In this document: positions 44,806 through 53,707 of the stretch, piece after piece | How the letters are laid out: the number at the start of each line of letters is the position of its first letter | Numbering within the stretch: the first letter of the stretch is position 1 | Source of the DNA: Boudabousia marimammalium | Lineage (GTDB): Bacteria; Actinomycetota; Actinomycetes; Actinomycetales; Actinomycetaceae | Reading direction: 5' to 3' | Length of the DNA stretch: 64,000 bases | NCBI RefSeq assembly: GCF_001936115.1 | Contig: NZ_MPDM01000001.1 | Span: 62,001 to 126,000, forward strand | Program-made: the position numbers and the translations under genes | Notes under the pieces: model-generated | What the model was told of the DNA's origin: nothing | Database searches by the model: none | The model's input: the letters and a program-made list of their open reading frames with translations, nothing else

Positions 44806-45958
44806 AATTCACTTCCGTTTCTAGTAGACCTTGGGAGTCGTAGAATCCAAGAATTTTGCGCTGAGACGGGGATACTACTGCAACAAGCGAGCGGGTTACG
44901 AAAATTTGAGATCTAAATGCCATCAGCGCAGTGTCGCCTATGTGGAGACCACTACCATCACGGACAATGCGGTAATAATCGATATTTCCAATTGTCGGTT
45001 CAACTAGAGCACGTTTCGTGCGGGTTCCGTCCGAGGATACGAACAGCGCTTTGTCAATTTGTCCGCGTGGATAGAATCCGCCACCGTATACGCTTGTATA
45101 AACACCAGTCTGTGCAATTTCAGATACGTAAACATAGGCGGGTATCTCCGGCAAAGAATAATCTACTGCATGCTGGGGCGTGGTACCGGTTAGCGCATGA
45201 CCTGGTTCGCTATGGGTTGCGCCAAACTCAGCTAGCATAGGTGTGGTCGCTACTGACGAATGACTAGGCAGATTGAGGATTAGCTTTTTGCCATAACGTT
45301 CACAAAGATCAGTGTGTGCTTCCTTCACTAAATGCGCAGTCTTAGTGAGAACGGGATTACCCTGCTCCTGTTTGAAGAGAACCGATGGGAATCCTGTGAC
45401 GCCGGCGCATGAGAGATATGAAGATTGGTCGATAAAACTGCACGCCTCAGCAACTGTACGGAATCCGCCCTCCTGTCCAGGGTATACCTCAGAATCGTCA
45501 CTGCGAATTTTGAGTAACACTCCTTGCTTAGTCCCATTTTCTTCACAAACACGGCCTACTTCGTGCAGCATTTCAAGAGAAGACACAGTGACAGTTTCAG
45601 GTTGCCCCTGTAGCGCATTTGCTAGAAGTCGTGGCGGCATTTGAACTAGATGTCCAATATTTGCGACCTTTATCCCAGCAGAGCGCATCCTGCGGTACTC
45701 ATGGAAGTCCACTACTGTGCATGAAGGGATATGCTTCGCAATTGCCTGTGCAATCAGAGGATTTCGTCCAAACTGTTTGGTTATAAACCACGGCGTGATG
45801 CCGTGTTCAGCACTGGTAGAAGCGATAGCCTCCGCATTCGCGGAAATTGCATCTATGTCTAGTAGGTAAGTATCTGGCGGAATTAGCCCGGTTTGGTGTA
45901 GCTCGATTGCCAGCTCGCATAGTTGCGGGTTTCTTTCCAGAGCAACGTCTAAAAACAT
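44798..45958 (-). CDS. yhfX: YhfX-like PLP enzyme (alanine racemase fold)
   Basis: 386 residues from ATG 45958, preceded by AAGGAG at seven bases; the ORF is open 75 bp further upstream but without family match. Fold-III PLP region: PPDTYLLDIDAISANAEAI, then GITPWFITKQFGRNPLIAQA with the PLP lysine in ITKQFGRN, and PGHALTGTTPQHA in the beta-domain. E. coli YhfX is ~387 residues. It is predicted to racemise or otherwise process an amino acid made or used by the YhfS enzyme encoded just upstream. Confidence 0.88.
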   Translation of the reverse strand: MFLDVALERNPQLCELAIELHQTGLIPPDTYLLDIDAISANAEAIASTSAEHGITPWFITKQFGRNPLIAQAIAKHIPSCTVVDFHEYRRMRSAGIKVANIGHLVQMPPRLLANALQGQPETVTVSSLEMLHEVGRVCEENGTKQGVLLKIRSDDSEVYPGQEGGFRTVAEACSFIDQSSYLSCAGVTGFPSVLFKQEQGNPVLTKTAHLVKEAHTDLCERYGKKLILNLPSHSSVATTPMLAEFGATHSEPGHALTGTTPQHAVDYSLPEIPAYVYVSEIAQTGVYTSVYGGGFYPRGQIDKALFVSSDGTRTKRALVEPTIGNIDYYRIVRDGSGLHIGDTALMAFRSQIFVTRSLVAVVSPSQRKILGFYDSQGLLETEVNYG

Positions 45959-45974
45959 ATTCGCGCTCCTTGGG

Positions 45975-47084
45975 TTAATGTTGCTTTTTGATAGATTGGG
46001 TGAGTATATCGACCACGTGCTCCGCAGATGCACGCATAGGATTTATCCGTATTGCATAGTCCGCTAAGTCCGGTCTGGATCGTAGGACCGAGGAAGACAT
46101 CCGGTAGAATAGAGGCAAAAACTCGTAAACTGAGTTCGACCCCACCGGGAACGCTGCAGCGCCGAGGGTAGCGGCTGTTGCGCAAACATCGTGGGCAATC
46201 GGATTATTGAGTCTGACGATTAGACAGAGATCCTGTGCATTAGCGACTCTCACCTCTGCAACCTCGTTTAGTTTCGAGATCAACTCAGCTGCGTGTAACA
46301 CTTCCTGCGATTGTTGTGCCCACAGCAAGGGAGCTGTTATTAGTTGCTGCAATGCGCTCAAAGCCTGGTCTCCTTGAACCTGTGTTCCACCTGAATAGTT
46401 TTGGCGGTGAATCTCATCGATGATGTCTTTGTGTCCGAGGACAGCACCGATACCTGCCGGTCCGTGCAGTTTGAATAATGAGAATGCGCTGGCGGCGGCG
46501 CCCCGTTCGACGGCAATCTCAGGTGTACGCATAACCGCGTAGTTTTCGTCGCAAATTACACGTACTCCGCGTTCGGTTGCTATCTCGCAAATATTTAGTG
46601 GATCATAGCTATCATCCAATTGCTGTCGTGTGTGTTGAACGTAGAGCCAGTTAGGGTGATCTTTGCTCTCTAGAAGATCAACTAGTGCTTGAGAGTTGTT
46701 AAAATCAACTACAACTGGGTTTACTTTTCCCCACTCAAAAGTCACTTGGGTTGTTGAGTAGACTGGAGCGTCATGGATGATGATATCTCTCATGTTTTCT
46801 GCCCACGGTCCGGCCCCTAGCGCCGAACGAATTGCTCCAGTTCCGGCTCCTTGAACTAAGGCTGCTGCCTCGGCTCCAAATGTCTCCGCCAGAACAGCCT
46901 CTACTCGCGCGGTCGTTGAGGGCCGCCCGAGAGGTGGGGCGACACCGTAGTCTGACTGGAACTGGAACTGGAACTGCCCGCTGAAAGCCGAGGATGCGGC
47001 CCGCACCAAACGATCTTGTATTATCAGTGCTTCTTCTCGGGTCGTGACTGGAAGTGGGTAAGTTAAAGGTAGGTTAATCGACAA
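45975..47084 (-). CDS. yhfS: YhfS-like PLP-dependent enzyme (fold I)
   Basis: 369 residues from a TTG at 47084; TAGGAG lies six bases upstream and supports this unusual start. Fold-I aminotransferase/cysteine desulfurase relatives: FGAEAAALVQGAGTGAIRSA, VYSTTQVTFEWGKVNPVVVD, RGVRVICDENYAVMRT (cofactor Asp) and FSLFKLHGPAGIGAVLG with the Schiff-base Lys. Its start overlaps the end of the phosphotriesterase-like gene by 11 bases. Substrate unknown. Confidence 0.85.
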   Translation of the reverse strand: MSINLPLTYPLPVTTREEALIIQDRLVRAASSAFSGQFQFQFQSDYGVAPPLGRPSTTARVEAVLAETFGAEAAALVQGAGTGAIRSALGAGPWAENMRDIIIHDAPVYSTTQVTFEWGKVNPVVVDFNNSQALVDLLESKDHPNWLYVQHTRQQLDDSYDPLNICEIATERGVRVICDENYAVMRTPEIAVERGAAASAFSLFKLHGPAGIGAVLGHKDIIDEIHRQNYSGGTQVQGDQALSALQQLITAPLLWAQQSQEVLHAAELISKLNEVAEVRVANAQDLCLIVRLNNPIAHDVCATAATLGAAAFPVGSNSVYEFLPLFYRMSSSVLRSRPDLADYAIRINPMRASAEHVVDILTQSIKKQH

Positions 47085-48000
47085 CGTCTACTCCTAACCA
47101 TCTAGCTGGGTTGCTCGCTGTAATTCTGCGGTACTCTTCATCCGATAAACCAATTTTCATGAGTAGAGTACGCATGGTGTCAAAGCAATGGTGGTACCCT
47201 TGACCGCCTTCGGACTCGAGATATGAATATCGTGAAATGTCGTTGGAGAGGAGTACCTGGTCTAAATAGCCAGCCTCAATAACGGCAGCGATGAGTTCAG
47301 CCCTTTTATGATCACTTTGATATGAGACTTTTCCGGCGGTATCAAAGCCGAGGAAGGCCCCGGATTTTGCGATTGCCACGTGTTGGCTCGACTCATTAAA
47401 TAAGTCTTGGTGACCGATCAGTACTCTGGTTAGATCCACGTCATGTGTTTCGAAGATTTTCATCTGAGCCATTGCGCCTGTGCCGAGGTGGGCGTGAGTA
47501 GCGATGGGAGTTCCTTCAGCCTGACTAACACGAGCAGCAGCCTCGAGGGATACTTTTTCATGTTCGTCTGGTTCATCCGCGTGGGTACCTACTTCTCCGA
47601 TAATGCCTGCGCGTATGGGCTGGGCATCGTCGATTGTTTCGTCAACGCTCGTGGTGAGCTCGCGATAAATCGTATCGATAGCGCGCGAAAGGTTGCCAGG
47701 TTCCCCTTCTGGGTGGAAACGTCGATAATACCATCCAGTAGCGCAAACGATTGGTACACCAGAGCTGTTCGAGATAGTACGCAATCGACGAGCATCCCGG
47801 CCCATGCCACGACAGGTTTGATCAACAACGAGCGCTAAACGATTTGAACCTTGGTATAGAGACGATAATTCCTCGGTCACAGTTTCATCATGATTGAGAT
47901 AGCCCTCGCGGTCTTTCTCGGTCCTTAAGTCAAGAACCAGATGTTCGTGCGGAAGAACAGCCCCTGATATTCTCGCGAGCTCACCAGTAACAGTCTGCAT
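47074..48000 (-). CDS. php: Phosphotriesterase homology protein (Php)
   Basis: 308 residues, amidohydrolase superfamily. Metal ligands: HxH in VLPHEHLVLDL (about residue 18), the bridging region GIIGEVGTHADEPDEHE (Glu in place of carboxylated Lys, as in E. coli Php), IATHAHLGTGAM, RVLIGHQDLF and LLSNDISRY (Asp). Family members hydrolyse lactones or phosphoesters; the substrate of Php is not known. Starts two bases downstream of the yhfT stop. Confidence 0.88.
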   Translation of the reverse strand: MQTVTGELARISGAVLPHEHLVLDLRTEKDREGYLNHDETVTEELSSLYQGSNRLALVVDQTCRGMGRDARRLRTISNSSGVPIVCATGWYYRRFHPEGEPGNLSRAIDTIYRELTTSVDETIDDAQPIRAGIIGEVGTHADEPDEHEKVSLEAAARVSQAEGTPIATHAHLGTGAMAQMKIFETHDVDLTRVLIGHQDLFNESSQHVAIAKSGAFLGFDTAGKVSYQSDHKRAELIAAVIEAGYLDQVLLSNDISRYSYLESEGGQGYHHCFDTMRTLLMKIGLSDEEYRRITASNPARWLGVDVVD

Positions 48001-48001
48001 A

Positions 48002-49420
48002 TCAAGCGCCTACCGGGGTGAAGAGACCAACGAGATAGAGCAGGTTGAGCAAGATGCCACCGATGATCACTGCTGTTGGTCCTGCAGCCATGCGGACCAC
48101 AGGACGGTCTAAGGCCTCATTTAGCAGGTACAAGCCACCAACAATGAAGATGCCTGCCCCGCCGCCCATAGCCAAGGCCGCCATGATTGAACCAACTAAG
48201 ATGGCTACCTGAAGGCTTTCGCTAATAGCGGTACGAATATGGTCGGCAGAGTTCCTTACCGAAGGCCAAGACTGCAACCAATTGCCAATGGCTGATAGTG
48301 CGAAAACCTCAATGCAGAAGATAAGAGCACCTGCAACGAATGCTAACACGAGTCCAAGCCATTCGTTTCCGACCCAGTATGGAATCAAGTAGCCAACGGG
48401 GTATACAAACGTGAAACCGGCCATTGCGTAAGCACCTGAAGCCAGAGCAGTAGTTGCGATAAGAGGTATGAAACCGAACGCCCTATAGAAGTCAATCTGA
48501 GCAGCTTCAACGTACCTGCCGTCGGCAATCATGAACGAGGTTGCTTCACCACCGCCAAAGATATGTGACGCAGCGAGGACACATACGGCACCACCGAGGA
48601 TAGCAAACCAAATGAGGTTCTTACGAAGACGGGCAGCGTTGGGACCAAATAGCTGATTTACGGCATCCTTCTCAGCTAGCTTTCGTTTGTCGAAAGCTTT
48701 CCGCTCTGCTTCGGATATATCCGCTAGTGCAGCAGTTTCCGCTTTCTTTTTCGTCAAGTCGTGATGAACGGCGAAGATGAGAAGGATGAGCACACCAATA
48801 GCCATGGCTAGCGAGCCGGGGAATGTCTTCGGAAATAGTTTCATGGATCCAAACATGGTCGCAATAACCAAAGCGAAGGTAATCCCGCCCTTGACCTTAC
48901 CGAATTGTTTAGCCACTGCAATGACTGGGAACATGGCGAACAAGTACAGGATAGGGGTCCCCATTTGCTTGAGTGCGCTGATGAAATCAACGGGCAGCTC
49001 ATGAGCCACTGCGTTTGCACCGGAGAGACCAAAGGCGCACAGTGCTCCCCACGCGCTGCCAGCGAGACCCGCTAACCATGGCCAAGGAGCTAGAATGCCG
49101 AGAATCTCAACTGGTAGGAAGATTAGCCACGGGTTCAACACGCCGGTTGACAAAGCCATAGGAGCGCCAAGGCCGAAGATGAATCCGGCGGAAAGACCGA
49201 AGACAATCATGCCAGTCTCAGCCCGCGATGTGCGTTTCTGGATAAAGTCGAGCATAAATGGACGAGCGCCATCGTTGAAGACCGCAAGAGCATAGTGGCC
49301 CATTACGGCAGCAATCCCAGATACGATAATAACCACGATGGATTGCCAAAGTTGGAAATGGATACCAACTTCTGGTTTAGCCTCCGCAAGCGGGAAGCTG
49401 GTAAACAAGGTTGCAATCAT
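48002..49420 (-). CDS. yhfT: YhfT-like membrane transporter
   Basis: 472 residues from ATG 49420, with AAAGGAG seven bases upstream; an in-frame ATG at 49447 is less likely. About 12 membrane helices (SIVVIIVSGIAAVMGHYAL, FALVIATMFGSMKLF, LVLAFVAGALIFCIEVFAL, AAGPTAVIIGGILLNLLYLV), and a central cytoplasmic loop (EAERKAFDKRKLAEKDAVNQ). E. coli YhfT is a predicted transporter in the same operon; it probably imports the operon's substrate. Two-base gap to yhfU. Confidence 0.85.
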   Translation of the reverse strand: MIATLFTSFPLAEAKPEVGIHFQLWQSIVVIIVSGIAAVMGHYALAVFNDGARPFMLDFIQKRTSRAETGMIVFGLSAGFIFGLGAPMALSTGVLNPWLIFLPVEILGILAPWPWLAGLAGSAWGALCAFGLSGANAVAHELPVDFISALKQMGTPILYLFAMFPVIAVAKQFGKVKGGITFALVIATMFGSMKLFPKTFPGSLAMAIGVLILLIFAVHHDLTKKKAETAALADISEAERKAFDKRKLAEKDAVNQLFGPNAARLRKNLIWFAILGGAVCVLAASHIFGGGEATSFMIADGRYVEAAQIDFYRAFGFIPLIATTALASGAYAMAGFTFVYPVGYLIPYWVGNEWLGLVLAFVAGALIFCIEVFALSAIGNWLQSWPSVRNSADHIRTAISESLQVAILVGSIMAALAMGGGAGIFIVGGLYLLNEALDRPVVRMAAGPTAVIIGGILLNLLYLVGLFTPVGA

Positions 49421-49422
49421 GA

Positions 49423-49773
49423 CTATTCTCCTTTGAATATTTTCCACAAGATGGGTACAACCTCATCTGCTTGATCGACACAACAGCCGAACGCAATTTT
49501 CCCCTCGGACAGCTTTTCTTTTACTTCACTCTCGTCGGGTATGCGTCGTCCGAAAGTGTGACATTTGTTCATGCCGATTAGTCCGGGGATGACGCCAAGG
49601 GAAGCGCCAGCACCGGTATGACATGTTCCGATGTAATAGTCAATCTGGCCGCTTTGGAGTTTGAGCGCCGCGTCCATGTCGTCTGTGACGAGGATGATGT
49701 CGTCAGGATCTTTGAGTCCTTCAATAATCTTGCCGACGGCGGTTTTGCCAACGCCTGCAGTAGCTACTATCAT
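49423..49773 (-). CDS. yhfU: YhfU-like DUF2620 protein
   Basis: 116 residues (E. coli YhfU 117). MIVATAGVGKTAVGKIIEGL is a P-loop-like N-terminus, then DIILVTDDMDAALKLQSGQI, YYIGTCHTGAGASLGVIPGL, and FGCCVDQADEVVPIL. DUF2620 proteins always accompany YhfT; a small cytoplasmic subunit of the transporter is a fair guess. ATGA overlap with the preceding gene. Confidence 0.87.
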   Translation of the reverse strand: MIVATAGVGKTAVGKIIEGLKDPDDIILVTDDMDAALKLQSGQIDYYIGTCHTGAGASLGVIPGLIGMNKCHTFGRRIPDESEVKEKLSEGKIAFGCCVDQADEVVPILWKIFKGE

Positions 49774-50156
49774 GGGTTGTTCCTTTCCTTGTGTTTGAGT
49801 GCTGCTAAATGAAGCATGAGATAGCCCTTTTCTTCGTTGGGCAGGGAAATGTCATGCTCCTCAAACAGAAATTTGGTTATGTCTTCGACATCTTTTTCGA
49901 CGGTTGGTTCCTTCTCTAGGATTTCGTCGACTTGAGATTGAGAGAGACCTTCAAGGCTGTTGTCGCCCTCGTTATTTCGGGTCAATGCGGCAACAAGGTG
50001 GGAAAACAGGAAGCCCATATTCTTGTCAGTGCAGTAGGTGCCAAAGTAACCGCGATGGAAAAGCTGTTCGACTATATCAACTATGCCATCGGGAATAGAG
50101 GCATTCTTACGGAAGAGCGCGCTGCGAGCTTGTAGCTGCTCATCAAATGTAACCAT
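49770..50156 (-). CDS. yhfY: YhfY-like PRD domain protein
   Basis: 128 residues, a stand-alone PTS-regulation-domain-like helical protein (GYFGTYCTDKNMGFLFSHLV, PNEEKGYLMLHLAALKH) with candidate histidine sites. No DNA-binding domain. PRDs usually sense phosphorylation by sugar PTS; whether this one is phosphorylated is unknown. Lies between the regulator and yhfU genes, 10 bp after yhfZ. Confidence 0.85.
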   Translation of the reverse strand: MVTFDEQLQARSALFRKNASIPDGIVDIVEQLFHRGYFGTYCTDKNMGFLFSHLVAALTRNNEGDNSLEGLSQSQVDEILEKEPTVEKDVEDITKFLFEEHDISLPNEEKGYLMLHLAALKHKERNNP

Positions 50157-50166
50157 ATTATGATCC

Positions 50167-51087
50167 CTAATATTCGGGCAGCCGCTCGCCGCTCAGAACT
50201 TCGGATGCAACCTTAGTTACGGTGTCACTTGCTATCGCATCATGGATGGCAACTGACACTCTGTTGTCCGATTCAGAGCAAACCAGTACTGCGTGGGTGT
50301 TGCGGGTGTTCTTGAAAGAGTCAACTTCGACTGATTCAACCGAGGATGGCAGCGTCTCGCCGATTTCGTCAAGATTCCATACTGTGGCATCAATATGGCC
50401 GGCTTCAAGAGCTTTAAGGACTTGCGTATATGAGCATTCGACGTAGTGCTTTTCATCAATGCCGGGAAACGCTAGCCGGGTCATCGCGATTTGGTCAATC
50501 GATAGAGAATCGACGCCGAGACGAATATCCGGGGAGTCTAATGCGATTTCTCGGCGACGAATGATGCCGTGAGAACCTACATAAGTCTCGGGGCCAAAAT
50601 CGTGGATGGATTTAAAACCCTGTCCCTGTTCGTGATCTGCTGCTAGTCCAGATACAAGAGCTAAATCGCTACGGCCTTCTCGAACTGCTTGGAAACGGAA
50701 TGTGGCACCTCGCTGGAAGGACACACTCAGAGGAATACCTTGTTCGCGGAATGAGTGCTGCAAGCCAGTGGCAAGAGCTTCATACCGTCGTGAATAGGGT
50801 AGGGGCATCGCGATGCTAAACAGTTTTTCCCCTGAAAGATCCCACAACCCTGCATAATCGATCATTTCAATGTAGGTCCCTAAATGACCGCGCGAACGGA
50901 GACGAATTACCTCGGCATCCTCAAGCAGTGCAAGGGCTGTTTTGACGGTGCCAGCTCCACACGAGAGATCTTTTGCAATCTCAGCAACCGGGGCTATTCG
51001 CTCACCTACGTGTTGAAGTGCGAGCATCTTACATAACGACACTGTTACGACGCCTAGTCGTGACATGAGAGATTCTTTATCTACCAT
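50167..51087 (-). CDS. yhfZ: YhfZ-like GntR-family regulator
   Basis: 306 residues from ATG 51087 (MVDKESLMSRLG); the ORF is open 210 bp further upstream, into insertion-sequence remnants, which are not part of the gene. N-terminal winged helix (RIAPVAEIAKDLSCGAGTVK, then RLRSRGHLGTYIEMIDYAGL) and a C-terminal periplasmic-binding-like domain (FSIAMPLPYSRRYEALATGL, RSDLALVSGLAADHE, HIDATVWNLDEIGE) that would sense the operon's ligand. First gene of the operon; a palindrome directly upstream is its likely operator. Confidence 0.87.
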   Translation of the reverse strand: MVDKESLMSRLGVVTVSLCKMLALQHVGERIAPVAEIAKDLSCGAGTVKTALALLEDAEVIRLRSRGHLGTYIEMIDYAGLWDLSGEKLFSIAMPLPYSRRYEALATGLQHSFREQGIPLSVSFQRGATFRFQAVREGRSDLALVSGLAADHEQGQGFKSIHDFGPETYVGSHGIIRRREIALDSPDIRLGVDSLSIDQIAMTRLAFPGIDEKHYVECSYTQVLKALEAGHIDATVWNLDEIGETLPSSVESVEVDSFKNTRNTHAVLVCSESDNRVSVAIHDAIASDTVTKVASEVLSGERLPEY

Positions 51088-51095
51088 GCGTAGAT

Positions 51096-51117
51096 AATAT
51101 TCTATATTCTGAATATT
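51096..51117 (-). promoter_or_regulatory. Candidate YhfZ operator
   Basis: AATATTC (51096-51102), eight bases, GAATATT (51111-51117), a perfect dyad ending nine bases before the yhfZ start codon. An AT-rich palindrome at this spot is typical of GntR-type autoregulation. Confidence 0.5.
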
Positions 51118-51177
51118 GTCAATTAAGTAGTTTCGATTATTTAAACAGCTTGAAAAAGCCTTATTTGCTAGATCTGG

Positions 51178-51253
51178 CGGGCATAAGTATCCGGGTGTGA
51201 TTAAGGTTCTCGATGCTGTTATCTTCGAGGAGTTCATCTCACATCCGGTTGTG
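51178..51253 (-). mobile_element. IS3-family fragment at the right edge of the island
   Basis: About 76 bp match the transposase 3' region of IS copies 2 and 4: GGTTCTCGATGCTGTTATCT resembles 34935-34955 and the following ATCCGGTTGTGA matches 34972-34983. It joins directly to a fragment of the family 2 repeat. No ends or genes remain. Confidence 0.65.
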
Positions 51254-51310
51254 AACAGCCCAAATTCCAGCCAAATAGGGGAATAACCCTCACGCAAACA
51301 CGCAATACTC
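51254..51310 (+). repeat. Family 2 intergenic repeat, partial copy F
   Basis: ACAGCCCAAATTCCAGCC, then GGGGAATAACCCTCACG and CAAACACGCAA, then TCCTGCAAAACCCTCGG. It corresponds to the right half of copy E; the left half is replaced by IS DNA. 51311-51646 beyond it shows no gene. Confidence 0.7.
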
Positions 51311-51646
51311 CTGCAAAACCCTCGGCACTGCCCAGTCGTTATCTCTCCGCATAATCACAACGGTCACAGCAAGCCCCAGCAACGGCGTATGCAAGCCCGA
51401 TGGCACTTCACCTGCCCGTGTCTCCTCCAAACTAATGAAGACCAGAAACCCTAAGTTCCAAGTTAATCAGGTTCAATTCTTCTACTAGACGGAACATTCC
51501 ATCCCTACAAAAATTGAGCATTCTACTGTCGAGACATAAGAAATCTATGAAATCAGGTGTTAGACTACTTTCCATGTTTCTGCATCCAGCCGTTACCACC
51601 ATCCCATAACCAGTGGATTAGCACCGTCAAGGGAATCAACACCACT

Positions 51647-52180
51647 ATGCGCACTAATCATGTAGTTGTTACGGACTACGACCCACGTTGGGTAGAAGAT
51701 TTTGAGCAGATTGCAGCAGAAATCCGCGCTGTTGCAGATGATCTAATAATCGGGATTGAGCACGTTGGCAGTACTGCAGTCCCAGGGTTAGCAGCTAAAC
51801 CTATCATCGACCTTGATGTGATAATCAGCGACTACACAGTTTTCTCACCGTTGGTTCAAGCTCTACACGCCCTCGGCTACCGGCATGAAGGAAACCTTGG
51901 TATAGAAGCCCGGGAAGCCTTCACCTACGACAATAAACCCCACCTGCGCACGCACCATCTGTATGTGTGCCCGCAAGACTCTCCAGAGTTAGCAAGGCAC
52001 CTGCGCTTCCGTGACTTTCTGCGTAATCACCCTGATGCCACCAAAGAATACGGAGAAATTAAGAAAACCGCGGCGCAATTATATCCGCATAATGTCGAGG
52101 CATACCTCGAGCACAAAGGCGTCTTTATTGAAGAAATCTACCGGCAAATTTCGGCGCTAGACCAGCAAAATCGCACTTAA
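51647..52180 (+). CDS. GrpB family protein (nucleotidyltransferase fold)
   Basis: 177 residues from ATG 51647; an upstream in-frame extension to 51557 has no family match. GrpB/UPF0157 motif series: VVVTDYDPRWVEDFEQIAAE, GIEHVGSTAVPGLAAKPIID with DLDV (metal-binding acidic residues), then HHLYVCPQDSPELARHLRFR and FLRNHPDATKEYGEIKK. The family belongs to the polymerase-beta-like nucleotidyltransferase superfamily; its substrate is undefined. First non-mobile gene after the accessory region. Confidence 0.9.
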   Translation: MRTNHVVVTDYDPRWVEDFEQIAAEIRAVADDLIIGIEHVGSTAVPGLAAKPIIDLDVIISDYTVFSPLVQALHALGYRHEGNLGIEAREAFTYDNKPHLRTHHLYVCPQDSPELARHLRFRDFLRNHPDATKEYGEIKKTAAQLYPHNVEAYLEHKGVFIEEIYRQISALDQQNRT

Positions 52181-52247
52181 AAGACTCAACCACAGCGCAG
52201 ACCCACCGCTAAAGCTCAAGCTCAAGCAGCGCACCACACAGCCAGCA

Positions 52248-53639
52248 TCACCCCAGGACTTCGTTGAAGCCTTCCGTTGAGGAGGGGTGGGTGAAGATCA
52301 TGTCAGCTAGCTGCGTGGCGGTAATCTGGTGCTTTATCGCCAAAGCCACAGTGTTGATTAGCTCCTGCGCGTCAATACAGTACAGTGTGGCGCCCAGAAT
52401 CAGGTCGGTTTCCTCATCAATCAGGAACTTCATCAGCCCGGCCGGGTTGCCGAGGATTTTCGGCCTCGGCATTGCAGCGATTTGTGCGATATCTTTGCGC
52501 ACCACTTTGACCCGGTGGTGTTCTCGTGCGCTCTGTTCACTCAACCCCACTGTGGCCAGCGGCGGATCCAAGAAAATCGTGGCGGGCACTACCCTGCCCC
52601 TAGTGGACTTCTTCCCCTCACCGAGTAGCTGGTCAAGCACAATCCGGTGATCATCATAGGAAATATAGGTGAACTGGGGGCCACCATTGACGTCGCCGGC
52701 AGCGTAAATGCCGGGCACACTGGTCCGCAAGTACTCATCCACTTTGACGGCGCCGCGCTCAGTCAGCTCCACCCCGACCTCAGCAAGCCCTAAACCGTCA
52801 GTCATGGGGCGACGGCCAACCGCCATCAGCACATAGTCTGAGACCAGTACATTGCCTTCCTTTTCGGGCAGGTCGTATGAAACCTTGACCTGGTCTGCGT
52901 CCTCATTCACCGCAGCTACCTTCGCAGAGTTAATGAAGCTGATGCCCTTGCCTTTCAGCACCTCAGTAGCCACCGCAGCTACATCCTCGTCAAACCTAGA
53001 GAAAGGCTTATCGGCAGCATCAAGCACGCTCACTTTGGTGCCGAAGCTACTGAAAATGCTGGCAAACTCGAGGCCAATCGGGCCACCCCCAATGATTACG
53101 AGGGAGCGCGGCAGCCCAGGTAGCTGCTGCACCTGGGTGGAGTCAACCACTCGGCCACGGTTCAGCTGCCAGTCACCCGCAATGCAAGGCACCACCGGAG
53201 TCGCGCCAGTGTTAATCAAAATATTGTCCGCCCGCAAAGTCACAGGCTCAGCCCCAGTGTTTACGGACACTTCGTGGGGGCCGGTAAGTTTCGCGGTGCC
53301 ATTGAAAATGTGGACACCTTTACTGTCCGCCATCCCATAATTCGCACTGTTCATCTTCGCGGTCAGCTGGTTTCGCTGACTCTGCGCAGTGAGGAAACCG
53401 AGGTTCGCTTCCTCGTAGGTAACCTTGGCGAGATCAGGGTGAGCCGCCTGGAATCTCTCCGCCGCCACCACGAGGGATTTAGTGGGCACGCAGCCAATAT
53501 TGATGCAGGTGCCGCCATACATTTCCGGCGAGGCCTCCACCAAGGCAACCTGCTTACCTGAGGCGGCCATTTTCATGGCGACAGTTTTTCCGGCTTTCCC
53601 CCAGCCTAGGACAATGAGATCAAAATCAGTGCTAGTCAT
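52248..53639 (-). CDS. RclA-like flavin disulfide reductase
   Basis: 463 residues, pyridine nucleotide-disulfide oxidoreductase class I. FAD-binding LIVLGWGKAGKTVAMKMAAS, redox-active disulfide in GGTCINIGCVPTKS (about residues 42-55), NAD(P)H-binding SLVIIGGGPIGLEFASIFSS, second FAD motif PGIYAAGDVNGGPQFTYIS and the C-terminal dimer motif with IFTHPSSTEGF (His-x-x-x-x-E). The GWGKAGKT start is specific for RclA/MerA-like enzymes, which reduce hypothiocyanous acid or Cu(II) during host oxidative attack. That role is inferred. Confidence 0.87.
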   Translation of the reverse strand: MTSTDFDLIVLGWGKAGKTVAMKMAASGKQVALVEASPEMYGGTCINIGCVPTKSLVVAAERFQAAHPDLAKVTYEEANLGFLTAQSQRNQLTAKMNSANYGMADSKGVHIFNGTAKLTGPHEVSVNTGAEPVTLRADNILINTGATPVVPCIAGDWQLNRGRVVDSTQVQQLPGLPRSLVIIGGGPIGLEFASIFSSFGTKVSVLDAADKPFSRFDEDVAAVATEVLKGKGISFINSAKVAAVNEDADQVKVSYDLPEKEGNVLVSDYVLMAVGRRPMTDGLGLAEVGVELTERGAVKVDEYLRTSVPGIYAAGDVNGGPQFTYISYDDHRIVLDQLLGEGKKSTRGRVVPATIFLDPPLATVGLSEQSAREHHRVKVVRKDIAQIAAMPRPKILGNPAGLMKFLIDEETDLILGATLYCIDAQELINTVALAIKHQITATQLADMIFTHPSSTEGFNEVLG

Positions 53640-53707
53640 AGATCAATACTAGGCACTTTGTCCAGCAATAACATTTCGGGGAACTGCGAGGTTGAGGGTT
53701 GGGCAGC

